Made by a program: the position numbers and the translations under genes. Positions 10,022 through 18,429 of a stretch of 64,000 nucleotides of DNA are shown here, one piece after another; the first letter of the stretch is position 1; each line of letters begins with the position of its first letter. The notes under the pieces are model-generated. The model did no database searches. It saw only the letters and a program-made list of their open reading frames with translations, and was not told where the DNA came from. The DNA is from Pseudomonas sp. R76. Lineage in GTDB: Bacteria; Pseudomonadota; Gammaproteobacteria; Pseudomonadales; Pseudomonadaceae. Location of the stretch: assembly GCF_009834565.1 (NCBI RefSeq), contig NZ_CP019428.1:2232001-2296000 (forward strand), written 5' to 3'.

Positions 10022-12028
10022 ATGAAGCTTTCCACGTTTCAACTGCCTGATTTCTGGCAAGCCACTCTGGCGCCCTCGCGTACCGATCTGCTGTTTGCCT
10101 TGCGCAACCTGATCGCTGGCGGGGTCGCTTTGTATCTGGCCTTTTGCTTCGATTTGCAGCAGCCGCAATGGGCGCTGACCACGGTGTTTATCGTCGCTCA
10201 ATCCACCAGCGGTATGGTCTTGGCCAAGGGCGCTTATCGCTTGCTGGGCACCTTTGTGGGCGCTGTGGCGTCCATCGTCATGATCGGCGCGTTCGGCCAG
10301 GCGCCTTTATTGTTCTTGCTGTGCATGGCGCTGTGGCTGGCGTTTTGCACCACGGGCGCGTCGCTGCTGCGCAATCACGCCTCCTATGGTTTTGTGCTGG
10401 CGGGCTACACCACGGCCATTATCGCGTTGCCCGCAACCGCCGCACCGCTGGGCGTGTTTGATGAGGCGGTGGCGCGCTGCCAGGAAATCAGCCTGGGGAT
10501 CCTTTGCGCGACTATCGCCAGCACGATTTTATGGCCGCGCCGGGTCGAGCAGACCCTGGCGGCTCAAGGACGTGCCGCCTGGCAGGCGGGAATGCGCGCA
10601 GCGGCGTCGGAGTTGCTGGGCACGGATCAGCGCAAGGGCTTGCTGGAGGCGTTCGGCCGGTTAGTCGCGGTGGATGCGCAGCGCGATCATGCATGGTTTG
10701 AAGGCCCAAAGGGGCGCCGCCGCTCCCAGGCATTGCGCGTGCTCAGTCGGGATTTGCTCGGGTTGTTGCGCGCGGCGCGAGGCGTGGCGCGGCAACGGAT
10801 GATGCTGGATGACACGACGCTCGTGGCACCTTGGGTGGATGAGGTGGCCGACACGTTGCAACAAGAGCGGCACGCGGCGCTGCCTGAACTCTCGCGTCGC
10901 CTCCGGTTGGCGCTGCAAGCCCCACGCTTGAGTGCCGAGGTGCACTTTTGCCTGGTGCAACTGGCTGAGGTTATAAGGCTGGTTGACCTCGGGGCGCTAA
11001 CCCTCGCCGCCGTCGAAGCGGGCAGGGTGCCACCCGGCGCTCCGGGGGTAATGTCCTGGCATCGGGACATCGAGCGGGGCGTACTCGGTGGGTTGCGCAG
11101 TGCGCTGGCCTTTCTGGCGGTTGCAGCCCTCTGGATATTCACCGCCTGGCCATCGGGCTTGGGCGCGGTGTCGATCAGTGGCGTGGTACTGAGCCTGTTT
11201 GCCGCGCGGGAAAACCCCTCGGCCGCCAGCGTGAATTTTCTCAAGGGCATTGCGCTGTCGATCCCGGTGGCCGGTTTTGTGCGCTTTGCCTTGCTGCCCG
11301 GCTTTGATGGTTTTCCGTTGCTCTGCCTGGCGCTGGGTGTGCCGCTGTTTTTCGCTTCGCTGTGTATGAGCCGGATGACACTGGCGGCCACCGCGTCGGC
11401 GTTCTGCATCTTCTTCGTCAATAACGTCGGGCCGAGCAACCTGATGACGTACGACATCGCCACGTTTCTGAACAAGGCCATCGCCACGCTGGTGGGTGTC
11501 GGGATTGCGGTGGTGGTGTTTCGCCTGATCCCGCTCAACCCCGGCGAGCACCACTATCGGCGGATGTTCAAGGCTTCTTTGTTTGACTTGGCACAGCTGA
11601 CGTCGCGACCGTTGGAACAAGCTGAAAGCTGGTTTGGCGGGCGCATGGCCGATCGTTTGATTCGCCTGTCGCGCTATAGCGAAGCCTTGCCTGCCGGCCG
11701 CCGCCATTGGGACAACGGCTTGCTGGGGCTGGACCTGGGCGATGAATTGCTGGAATTGCGCGCGAGCCTAGCCCGCAGCGAGGGTTCGCTGGTGGTTGAG
11801 CGTGACGGGTATTTGCGACAGTTGGCGGCGGCGCTCAAGCACGGTGGGCCGAGCGCGGCAAATGCCGCTTTGCTGGATGCGCCAAGTGCGGCGTTGCTGG
11901 AAGCGCTTGAGCAGCCAACAGGGTTGGCGGAGCAGGAGCGTGAGATGGCCAGGGCGGCAGTTCTGCAGTTGCGGTTTACGTGGCAGAAGTGGTGTCAAAG
12001 AGGCAGTGCATTGAGCGTCGGGTTGTAA
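10022..12028 (+). CDS. FUSC family inner-membrane exporter (AaeB-like)
   Basis: A 668-residue protein of the fusaric-acid-resistance / AaeB family. It has an N-terminal block of about five to six TM helices (residues 20-170), a cytoplasmic helical region (180-360), a second TM block (365-515) and a cytoplasmic C-terminal domain. AaeB-type proteins export aromatic carboxylic acids, usually with a membrane-fusion partner. No adaptor gene or small AaeX-like protein is next to this one, so the substrate cannot be inferred. The start is uncertain: 10022 (MKLSTFQLPDFW) is the first plausible Met but has no clear Shine-Dalgarno; an in-frame TTG lies at 9995. Confidence 0.85.
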   Translation: MKLSTFQLPDFWQATLAPSRTDLLFALRNLIAGGVALYLAFCFDLQQPQWALTTVFIVAQSTSGMVLAKGAYRLLGTFVGAVASIVMIGAFGQAPLLFLLCMALWLAFCTTGASLLRNHASYGFVLAGYTTAIIALPATAAPLGVFDEAVARCQEISLGILCATIASTILWPRRVEQTLAAQGRAAWQAGMRAAASELLGTDQRKGLLEAFGRLVAVDAQRDHAWFEGPKGRRRSQALRVLSRDLLGLLRAARGVARQRMMLDDTTLVAPWVDEVADTLQQERHAALPELSRRLRLALQAPRLSAEVHFCLVQLAEVIRLVDLGALTLAAVEAGRVPPGAPGVMSWHRDIERGVLGGLRSALAFLAVAALWIFTAWPSGLGAVSISGVVLSLFAARENPSAASVNFLKGIALSIPVAGFVRFALLPGFDGFPLLCLALGVPLFFASLCMSRMTLAATASAFCIFFVNNVGPSNLMTYDIATFLNKAIATLVGVGIAVVVFRLIPLNPGEHHYRRMFKASLFDLAQLTSRPLEQAESWFGGRMADRLIRLSRYSEALPAGRRHWDNGLLGLDLGDELLELRASLARSEGSLVVERDGYLRQLAAALKHGGPSAANAALLDAPSAALLEALEQPTGLAEQEREMARAAVLQLRFTWQKWCQRGSALSVGL

Positions 12029-12192
12029 GGGCCGAAATACTCAGTAGGCAATTAAGAGCTGATTCGTTTCAGGTACAAATTTAAGGCTGTTTAAGATTAA
12101 TCCTACGGTTCGGTTTTTCAGGCATTTATAGGATGAGTCGCGCTGCTTCATGTGAAGTGGCACGATAAAAATGGATCGTTAAGGGGTTAAGG

Positions 12193-12561
12193 ATGAACTG
12201 GTGTTTTCAAGCGATAAAAAACTATGCCAAGTTCAGTGGGCGAGCCTGTAGACGCGAGTACTGGGCGTTTGCATTGATGGATATAATGATCGTTTGGGGT
12301 GCTATTTTAGTTGCGTACCTGGCAAATGTTTCTTCGAGTCCGTGGTTTATCGTCCCATTTGGTTTTTACGTGTTATTCATGATCCCCCCTGCGGTGTCGG
12401 TGACATTCCGCAGGCTTCATGATGTAAACGTCACGGGGGCATATGCACTTTGGTTTTTGATACCTGTTGTTGGTTTTATAATGGTGTCCATCCAGTTGTT
12501 CACTCAAGGCGATAAAGGGGAGAACGATTACGGTGAGCCTCCTAGTAAAAGCATTAGCTGA
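12193..12561 (+). CDS. DUF805 family membrane protein
   Basis: A 122-residue protein with the DUF805 (YhaH/YhaI-like) signature: FSGRACRREYW near the N terminus, three to four TM helices, FRRLHDVNVTG after the second pair, and the polar tail GDKGENDYGEPP. The function of the family is unknown. Codon use is visibly more AT-rich than in the neighbours (many ATA, TTA, AAA and GTT codons), suggesting a recent arrival or weak selection. A GGGGTTAAGGATG stretch provides the ribosome-binding site. It ends 24 bases before a bidirectional terminator shared with mlaA. Confidence 0.9.
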   Translation: MNWCFQAIKNYAKFSGRACRREYWAFALMDIMIVWGAILVAYLANVSSSPWFIVPFGFYVLFMIPPAVSVTFRRLHDVNVTGAYALWFLIPVVGFIMVSIQLFTQGDKGENDYGEPPSKSIS

Positions 12562-12585
12562 GTAAGTAATTGAAATCAGCGCAAT

Positions 12586-12617
12586 AAAAAAGGCCATTCA
12601 ATCGAATGGCCTTTTTT
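12586..12617. terminator. Bidirectional intrinsic terminator (DUF805 gene / mlaA)
   Basis: A GGCCATTC/GAATGGCC stem with loop AATC, preceded by six A and followed by six T. It lies between two convergent genes and can end transcription in both directions. Confidence 0.9.
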
Positions 12618-12625
12618 GTAGGCGT

Positions 12626-13414
12626 TTACTCGGCAATCTGCAACTTGCGCGATTCGGTATAGATATACCGCACCTTCTCATACTCAAACGGCGAGTTCAT
12701 CTGGCCGTAGCGGAAGCTGGTCTGGTAGCGCTTGTCGACGGCGCGCAGGGCCCAGATTTCCGGGTGGTTTTCGCTGACTTTGGACACGTTGAGGAAGTTG
12801 ATCTCGGTTTCTGCGCCGTAGTCGACGATCAGGCCGGTGGTGTCGCGCAGGTTCGACGGGCCGAAGATCGGCAGTACCAGGTAGGCGCCGCCGGGCACGC
12901 CGTAGAAGCCCAGGGTCTGGCCGAAGTCTTCGCTCTGGCGCGGCAGGCCCATGGCGGTGGCCGGGTCCCACAGGCCGGCGATGCCGATGGTGGTGTTGAG
13001 CAGCAGGCGCCCGGTGGTTTCCAGGGAGCGGTGGCCCTTGAGTTGCAGCAGGCTGTTCAACAGGTTGGGCACATCGCCCAGGTTGTTGAAGAAGTTGCTC
13101 ACGCCGGTGCGCAGGAAGCTCGGCGTCACGTAGCGGTAGCCGTCAACCACTGGCAGGAACACCCATTGGTCGAAGCGGTAGTTGAAGTGATACACGCGGC
13201 GGTTCCACGATTCCAGCGGGTCATACACGTTGAGCGCAGTCAGCGATGAACGCTCGAACTCACGCTGGTCCAGGCCCGGGTTGAACTTGAGCTTGGTCAG
13301 CGGTTCCTTGAAACCATCGGAATCTATTTTGACCGGCTCATGCGCCTTGCTGTTGTCGGCATTGGCGACGCCCGCGCACATCAGGGCGGCGAGCAGCAGA
13401 AGATATTTAGCCAC
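12626..13414 (-). CDS. mlaA: MlaA family outer-membrane phospholipid transport protein (VacJ)
   Basis: A 262-residue MlaA/VacJ protein. The core motifs are clear: DPLESWNRRVYHFNYRFD, GVSNFFNNLGD, LLLNTTIGIAGLWDPA, SEDFGQTLGFYGVPGGAYLVLP and GPSNLRDTTG. MlaA sits in the outer membrane and removes mislocalised phospholipids from the outer leaflet, handing them to the Mla pathway. The N-terminal signal MAKYLLLLAALMCAGVANA has no canonical lipobox (LMC rather than L-A/S-G/A-C) and looks like a signal peptidase I site, unlike the E. coli lipoprotein. Its start overlaps the end of the upstream hydrolase gene by eight bases, so the two are co-transcribed. No other mla gene is in the window. Confidence 0.92.
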   Translation of the reverse strand: MAKYLLLLAALMCAGVANADNSKAHEPVKIDSDGFKEPLTKLKFNPGLDQREFERSSLTALNVYDPLESWNRRVYHFNYRFDQWVFLPVVDGYRYVTPSFLRTGVSNFFNNLGDVPNLLNSLLQLKGHRSLETTGRLLLNTTIGIAGLWDPATAMGLPRQSEDFGQTLGFYGVPGGAYLVLPIFGPSNLRDTTGLIVDYGAETEINFLNVSKVSENHPEIWALRAVDKRYQTSFRYGQMNSPFEYEKVRYIYTESRKLQIAE

Positions 13415-14705
13415 GGAAGAACTCCAGCATGGCGTCGGCGTTGACGCGGTAATTGAGGTTGCCGCAGTGGCCGCCCAGCGGGTAGACGGTCAAGCGATCG
13501 CCGAAGGTTTTACGCAGGAAACCGAGGTCGCCAGGGCCGAGGATCACGTCGTCAGCGTTGTGCATCACCGCGATTTTCGGGCTGGTGTGCAGGTAGTCTT
13601 TGAGCGCGTACAAGCTGACCTGGTCGACCAGTTGCAGCAGGCTGCCGCCGTCGGAGCGCGCGCGCCACATCGGGATCACTTGTTCGGTGAGGTAGCAGTC
13701 GAAGTCGCATTGCAGTGCACGCTTGAGGAACGGCGTGAGGCTGGTGCCTTCGGTGATCGGGTATTTGGGCGGGATGATCAGGCCGCGACGGTTGATCAGG
13801 TCCGAGGTGAACGCAATGTCGGCCGCCGAGAAGCGGAACGAAGTGCCGATCAGCATCGCCATCTGTTCATTGGACAGGTGCTGCTTGGAGTTCTGGAAGT
13901 CGTAGAGCAGGGCGTCGTTGAGGTCGATGTAGCCCTTTTGCTGGAAGTAGCGGGTCAGCTTGCTCAGCACCAGTTCATAGAAAGTGGTGGTGTTGTTGAT
14001 GCCCTTGACCTCGGTCTGCACCAGCTTGTCGAGGTTGGTGATCGAGGTATAGAGGTTGACCGGCGGGTTGAGCAGCAGCACTTTCTTGAAGTTGAAGCTG
14101 CGACGGGTCTCGTCGAGCTTGCTCACAAATGCCGCATCCAGGGCGCCGAGGCTGTAGCCAGTGAGGTAAAAGTCGGTCACCGGCAGCGAGGCGTTCTGCG
14201 CGCGCACAGCCTGCATGACGCGGTACATGTCCTCGGCGTCTTCCTGGGTGATCCCAGGCGTTGCGAAGCGCGAGGCGGCGCTGATGAAGTCGAAGCTGGT
14301 TGGCGACGACAGTTGCACCACGTGGTAGCCGGCCTGGTAATAGAGCTTTTTCAGGTACTCGTTGATGCTGCTGTCAAACCGCGCACCGGTGCCGGCGATC
14401 AGGAAGATCAGCGGCGCGGCGTGGTCTTGCTTGGCGATGCGGTAAGTGAGTTTCTTCACCGCCCAGAAGTTGTCGGGCAGGCTGAATTCGCGCTCGGGGC
14501 GCATGTTCAGGGTGTAGTCGGACTGGTTGATCTCGTCGTTGGTCGGCAATTTGGGCCGAAGGTCAGGCGGAGTGGTGGCGATGGTCGCTTCGAACGGGTT
14601 GGTCAAAGGGTAGCCATACGTGGCCTGGTCGATATCGACGGCCAGTGCTGACGCACTCAAAAATAGGCTGCCCAGCAAGGCAGCACAGCGCAAGGAACGG
14701 AGCAT
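13407..14705 (-). CDS. Predicted exported alpha/beta-hydrolase-fold protein
   Basis: A 432-residue exported protein with signal peptide ending ASALA (cleavage near residue 22). It has the layout of an alpha/beta hydrolase: LIFLIAGTGARFD (oxyanion strand, about 99-111), the nucleophile elbow GYSLG (Ser185), an acid in HNADDVILGPGD and a late histidine in GGHCGNLN. Relatives in Pseudomonas are sometimes labelled serine/threonine protein kinase, for which I see no kinase motif. The gene overlaps mlaA and lies upstream of it on the same strand, so an envelope-lipid role such as a lipase or acyl-ester hydrolase is plausible but unproven. Confidence 0.75.
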   Translation of the reverse strand: MLRSLRCAALLGSLFLSASALAVDIDQATYGYPLTNPFEATIATTPPDLRPKLPTNDEINQSDYTLNMRPEREFSLPDNFWAVKKLTYRIAKQDHAAPLIFLIAGTGARFDSSINEYLKKLYYQAGYHVVQLSSPTSFDFISAASRFATPGITQEDAEDMYRVMQAVRAQNASLPVTDFYLTGYSLGALDAAFVSKLDETRRSFNFKKVLLLNPPVNLYTSITNLDKLVQTEVKGINNTTTFYELVLSKLTRYFQQKGYIDLNDALLYDFQNSKQHLSNEQMAMLIGTSFRFSAADIAFTSDLINRRGLIIPPKYPITEGTSLTPFLKRALQCDFDCYLTEQVIPMWRARSDGGSLLQLVDQVSLYALKDYLHTSPKIAVMHNADDVILGPGDLGFLRKTFGDRLTVYPLGGHCGNLNYRVNADAMLEFFRG

Positions 14706-14938
14706 GACTTAATCCCTAAGAGGAAACGTGCTGATAGATTCGCAGGCTATGACCACCGCTCCATCACCGAAGTGCCAGCATTCGGCACGAAAAGTCGGAA
14801 AAACAAGTCGGAATCGGGGTAATAGTAGCCAGAAGATACACTTTGCGACCCTTGGTTGAACAGTTATCTGCGTACACACCTTGCTAACGGCAGCCGGGGC
14901 ATTAAGCTGAGCGCCGTTTTTGCCTATCGGAGTGCCTT

Positions 14939-15307
14939 ATGTCCCGCCGCTTGCCGTTGATTCTGCTGCTTATTGCCCTGCCGTTATGGCTGGCCGCCAG
15001 TTATGGCGCCCGCTACGGTTTTATGGAGGACGGCCGCTGGGTGGGAATCTGCGTCGATGAGGCCAGCCGCTGGGAATGCCAACTGCGCTCGAACCTGGGG
15101 CTGATGATTCATTTCAAGGTGCTGGGCTGGGCGGCGTTGGGCACGTCGGTGCTGGCGTTTTTTGTGCCGGGCCGCGCGGGGTGGGGCTTGGCGGTGTTGG
15201 GGATGGTGTTTGGGTTGCCGGCATTGGCGCTGTACAACACCACATTTGCGGTGTTTGCGGTGGTGATTGCGGGGTTGCGGTTGGTCAGGAAGCCTCGGGC
15301 TGTCTGA
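14939..15307 (+). CDS. Small hypothetical membrane protein
   Basis: A 122-residue protein with an N-terminal hydrophobic segment (residues 5-22), a short periplasmic stretch containing two cysteines (GICVDEASRWECQLR), then two or three more TM helices and a basic tail LVRKPRA. I do not recognise a named family. The start at 14939 is the first ATG after a TATCGGAGTGCCTT ribosome-binding site. The gene is divergent from the mlaA pair and ends just before a REP pair. Confidence 0.65.
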   Translation: MSRRLPLILLLIALPLWLAASYGARYGFMEDGRWVGICVDEASRWECQLRSNLGLMIHFKVLGWAALGTSVLAFFVPGRAGWGLAVLGMVFGLPALALYNTTFAVFAVVIAGLRLVRKPRAV

Positions 15308-15312
15308 TAGGG

Positions 15313-15401
15313 CCTCTTCGCGAGCAAGCCCGCTCCCACAATTGACCGATTACATCCTTTGAAATGCGGCCGAATGTGGGAGCTGGCTTGCCTGCGATAG
15401 C
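15313..15401. repeat. REP pair of mixed classes
   Basis: A CGGGCTTGCTCGCGAA-class REP read on the minus strand (15313-15340) and a CTGGCTTGCCTGCGAT-class REP read on the plus strand (15375-15401). The two arms are from different classes and so do not form a long mirrored hairpin. The block ends four bases before the stop of the GH17 gene. Confidence 0.8.
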
Positions 15402-15405
15402 GCCG

Positions 15406-16959
15406 CTAAGCCTTACGCACCCTCAAACAACGCCACAAAGCTCCAACCATCAACACACTGACCACCGCCCAACCCCACGCCTGCTGGTTAAGCAAACCTT
15501 CGCGATACAGCTGCGGTGCAATCCCGGCACCGATAATGAAGGCCAGCAACGCAATCTCCCGACGCGGCCCGGTCACCGGGCGAACCAGGTACACAAGCGC
15601 CGGCAGCACCAGTGCCGCGCTCGGGAAGCTGCGATAACGCGGGTCGAACACCAGCGCCAGCATCATCACCGCGCCGGCAAACCCGGCGATTGCCACCAGC
15701 CAGCCTGCGCGTTGCTCCAGCCAGTTGAACGCGCGCTCGCGCCAACCTTCTCGTGCGCCAAGGGCCAGCGCGGCATGGGCCAGCACCAGGAGGTTCAACA
15801 CCACCAGCAAGGCTGCCCATACCCATTCATCGTTGAAGCGTGCGGTGACGCGAGTCAGTTCGGCCCAGGTGCCGATGGAGCAGGCTGCTACGGCGCCGAG
15901 CAGTGGCAGCAGGACCGCGGCGCGAGTGCTGCGAACACGGCCACCGAGGGCCAAGGTACCCAACAGGATAATCCCGCCTACGCCCAACCACAGTGGCCAG
16001 TACGGCACGTTGCTCACCGGCCCGGCAAGAATGCCCTTGTCCTGGCGATCGGCATCAAACAGGCCCCAGTAACCGCCAACTGCGCCTTCACTGGCGCGTT
16101 TCCACGGCTGGTCAAAGGCTTCGATCAGGTTGTAGCGCCAGCCATTGGCTTCGGCCATGGCCACGAAACCGCGCATGAACTTGGCTTCGTTAACCCGGCT
16201 CGGCACGGCCGTTTCGCGCTGGCGACCTTCGCTGGGCCAGCCGGTCTCGCCGATCAGCACATCTTTAGGCGCGAACTTGTTGCCGAAGGTCTGGCGCACA
16301 TCACCGACGTGCTTGAGCGCCTGGTCGATGCCCGACGGGTCATCTTCCCAGTACGGCAGCAGGTGAATGGTCAGGAAGTCCACCGCCGGGGCGATTTCCG
16401 GGTGTTGCAGCCAGAACTCCCACACGTCGGCATAGGTGACCGGCTGCTTGATCTGGCTTTTGACTTTATGAATGAGCGTCACCAACTGCTTGGCGGTGAC
16501 TTCCTTGCGCAGCAGGGCTTCGTTGCCGACGATCACCGAGGTAACCACGTCGGGGTTGGCGTTGGCCGCCGCGATCAGCTCGTCGATTTCTTTTTCAGTG
16601 GCCACCGGGTCGCTGCTGACCCAGGCACCGGCCATCAACTTCAGCCCGTGCTTGCGCGCCATGCCGGGCAGGGCTTCCAGGCCGGTCATGGAGTAGGTGC
16701 GAATGCAGTCGAAGCGGGTGGCCAGCAGCGCCAGGTCGGCGTCCATGCGCTCGGGGCGCAGGGTGAACGGCTGGTCGAAGGGTGATTGGTCCTTGTCGAA
16801 CGGCGTGTAGGACGCACATTGCATTTTGTGGCTGGCGCTGGCGACGTCCGGCAATACCACCGGCCGGCCGAGGCCGTACCAATAGCCGACAAGGGCCAGC
16901 ACACCGAGGATCAAGGCGAAACAATAGGGCAGGGCAGGGAAGCGTGCAGTCGCGGGCAT
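15406..16959 (-). CDS. Membrane-anchored GH17-family beta-glucan enzyme
   Basis: A 517-residue protein with one N-terminal TM helix (about 9-30), a periplasmic GH17 (beta-1,3-glucanase / glucanosyltransferase) domain at about 45-300, and seven to eight C-terminal TM helices. The two catalytic glutamates of GH17 are present in VGNEALL (E147) and GETGWPSEG (E238). Similar Pseudomonas proteins are annotated as beta-(1-6)-glucan synthase; no GT2 glycosyltransferase domain is present, so it more likely trims or branches a glucan made elsewhere, such as osmoregulated periplasmic glucan. The start is uncertain: 16959 begins MPATARFPALPYC, while in-frame ATGs at 16995 and 17028 would add a hydrophilic extension. 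Confidence 0.8.
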   Translation of the reverse strand: MPATARFPALPYCFALILGVLALVGYWYGLGRPVVLPDVASASHKMQCASYTPFDKDQSPFDQPFTLRPERMDADLALLATRFDCIRTYSMTGLEALPGMARKHGLKLMAGAWVSSDPVATEKEIDELIAAANANPDVVTSVIVGNEALLRKEVTAKQLVTLIHKVKSQIKQPVTYADVWEFWLQHPEIAPAVDFLTIHLLPYWEDDPSGIDQALKHVGDVRQTFGNKFAPKDVLIGETGWPSEGRQRETAVPSRVNEAKFMRGFVAMAEANGWRYNLIEAFDQPWKRASEGAVGGYWGLFDADRQDKGILAGPVSNVPYWPLWLGVGGIILLGTLALGGRVRSTRAAVLLPLLGAVAACSIGTWAELTRVTARFNDEWVWAALLVVLNLLVLAHAALALGAREGWRERAFNWLEQRAGWLVAIAGFAGAVMMLALVFDPRYRSFPSAALVLPALVYLVRPVTGPRREIALLAFIIGAGIAPQLYREGLLNQQAWGWAVVSVLMVGALWRCLRVRKA

Positions 16960-17291
16960 GGTCGGCTTATCTGGAGGAGCAAAGGCGCGCATCTTACCCG
17001 GAATTAGCCCGTCCCAGTGGGGCTGCATAATTTAGACATGCAAAGTTCGGGCGGGATTTTGCAGCGATATCCTACAAATCGCCCTGCTGGCGATGTGATG
17101 TCGTTTCTTGCTTACCTGAGGTCGCAGTCAGAGCAGGTCCAAGGCCCCGGCAGGTTGATGATCGAAGTGTCAGCACACCACTGATGTCTGGGCCGCCGGA
17201 TCGATGCGCGTGAAGGGGGCGCGGTGCACCACATAACAACAGGTTGACGTCGCTCGGCATCCGCCGGGCGCAGCACTTTCGGGGAAGTACT

Positions 17292-18143
17292 ATGAAGATG
17301 CGACGACTCTTGGGCGCAGCTGCCACTCTGGTAGTTGCGATGAGCTCCACACTGGCCAGCGCCGACAGCAAAACCCTGAGCATCGGCTATGTGGACGGCT
17401 GGTCCGACAGCGTTGCCACCACCCACGTGGCGGCAGAAGTGATCAAGGAAAAGCTCGGTTACGACGTGAAACTGCAAGCCGTCGCCACCGGGATCATGTG
17501 GCAGGGTGTAGCCACCGGCAAGCTCGACGCCATGCTCTCGGCCTGGCTGCCCGTGACCCACGGTGAGTACTGGGCCAAGAACAAGGACAAGGTGGTCGAC
17601 TACGGCCCCAACTTCAAGGATGCCAAAATTGGCCTGATCGTGCCGGAGTACGTTAAAGCCAAGTCCATCGAAGACCTCAAGACCGACACCACCTTCAAGA
17701 ACAAGATTGTCGGCATCGATGCCGGTTCAGGCGTGATGCTCAAGACCGACGAGGCGATCAAGGCCTATGGCCTGGACTACAAGCTGCAAGCCAGTTCGGG
17801 CGCCGCGATGATCGCCGAACTGACCCGTGCCGAAGACAAGCAGGAATCCATTGCGGTGACCGGTTGGGTGCCACACTGGATGTTCGCCAAGTGGAAACTG
17901 CGTTTCCTCGACGATCCAAAAGGGATTTATGGTGCTGCTGAAACCGTCAACAGCATCGGCAGCAAGGGCCTGGAGAAGAAAGCGCCGGAAGTCGCCGCTT
18001 TCCTGAAGAAATTCCAGTGGGCCTCCAAGGACGAAATCGGCGAAGTCATGCTCGCAATCCAGGAAGGTGCCAAGCCTGACGCAGCGGCCAAGGACTGGGT
18101 TGCCAAGCACCCTGAGCGTGTGGCCGAGTGGACTGCCAAATAA
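17292..18143 (+). CDS. Glycine-betaine/choline-type ABC transporter substrate-binding protein (OpuAC family)
   Basis: A 283-residue periplasmic binding protein with signal peptide ending TLASA. The OpuAC fold is recognised from SIGYVDGWSDSVATTHV, the GIMWQGVATGKLDAMLSAWLP stretch that lines the trimethylammonium pocket with aromatics, and VTGWVPHWMFAKWKLRFLDD. Such proteins bind betaine, choline, carnitine or related compounds. No ATPase or permease gene is adjacent, so it probably serves a transporter encoded elsewhere, like the CaiX/BetX/CbcX proteins that share one core transporter in Pseudomonas. Start 17292 is preceded by CGGGGAAG. A REPIN follows the gene. Confidence 0.88.
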   Translation: MKMRRLLGAAATLVVAMSSTLASADSKTLSIGYVDGWSDSVATTHVAAEVIKEKLGYDVKLQAVATGIMWQGVATGKLDAMLSAWLPVTHGEYWAKNKDKVVDYGPNFKDAKIGLIVPEYVKAKSIEDLKTDTTFKNKIVGIDAGSGVMLKTDEAIKAYGLDYKLQASSGAAMIAELTRAEDKQESIAVTGWVPHWMFAKWKLRFLDDPKGIYGAAETVNSIGSKGLEKKAPEVAAFLKKFQWASKDEIGEVMLAIQEGAKPDAAAKDWVAKHPERVAEWTAK

Positions 18144-18178
18144 AGCACTAACTCTTTAGAAGCCCCACCACCACCCTA

Positions 18179-18270
18179 ATGTGGGAGCGGGCTTGCCCGC
18201 GAAGGCGGTGTGTCAGTCAGCCCATGTATTGACTGATGCACCGCCTTCGCGAGCAAGCCCGCTCCCACAT
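18179..18270. repeat. REPIN, mirrored REP pair (CGGG class)
   Basis: Two REPs of the same class facing each other; the arms pair over more than 25 bases, extending into GAAGGCGGTG/CACCGCCTTC. Seven T follow at the 3' end, so it may also terminate transcription of the binding-protein gene. Confidence 0.9.
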
Positions 18271-18354
18271 TTTTTTGCCTGCATTCGAGCTGTTGTTTAT
18301 TTGTTGACTTAAAAACTTGCGAAGTGGCTATCTCGTTCTACTACTAAGGTCGTC

Positions 18355-18370
18355 TGGAACCTGTTCCGCA
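18355..18370 (+). promoter_or_regulatory. Inverted repeat / possible sigma-54 type promoter upstream of yjcH-actP
   Basis: A perfect GGAAC-CT-GTTCC palindrome (18356-18367). The same bases also place GG and GC ten bases apart (18356-57 and 18368-69), the minimum of a sigma-54 -24/-12 promoter, but the full consensus is matched only partly. It stands 60 bases before the yjcH start. Confidence 0.35.
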
Positions 18371-18429
18371 GCCGCATACAGTGGATATGTTCCAAAATAA
18401 TAAAAAGCTGTGCTGCGAGGATAAAAACA

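Noticed and set aside
13407..14705. Serine/threonine protein kinase label for the gene upstream of mlaA
   Set aside because: No kinase glycine loop, HRD or DFG motif is present; the visible Ser-Asp-His arrangement and GYSLG elbow point to an alpha/beta-hydrolase fold.
15364..16785. Open frame on the plus strand opposite the GH17 gene
   Set aside because: It begins inside a REP and runs antisense to a gene with intact catalytic motifs; composition is that of a shadow frame.
18179..18270. REPINs as CRISPR repeats or tRNA-like structures
   Set aside because: They are single mirrored pairs scattered between genes and match known REP core sequence.
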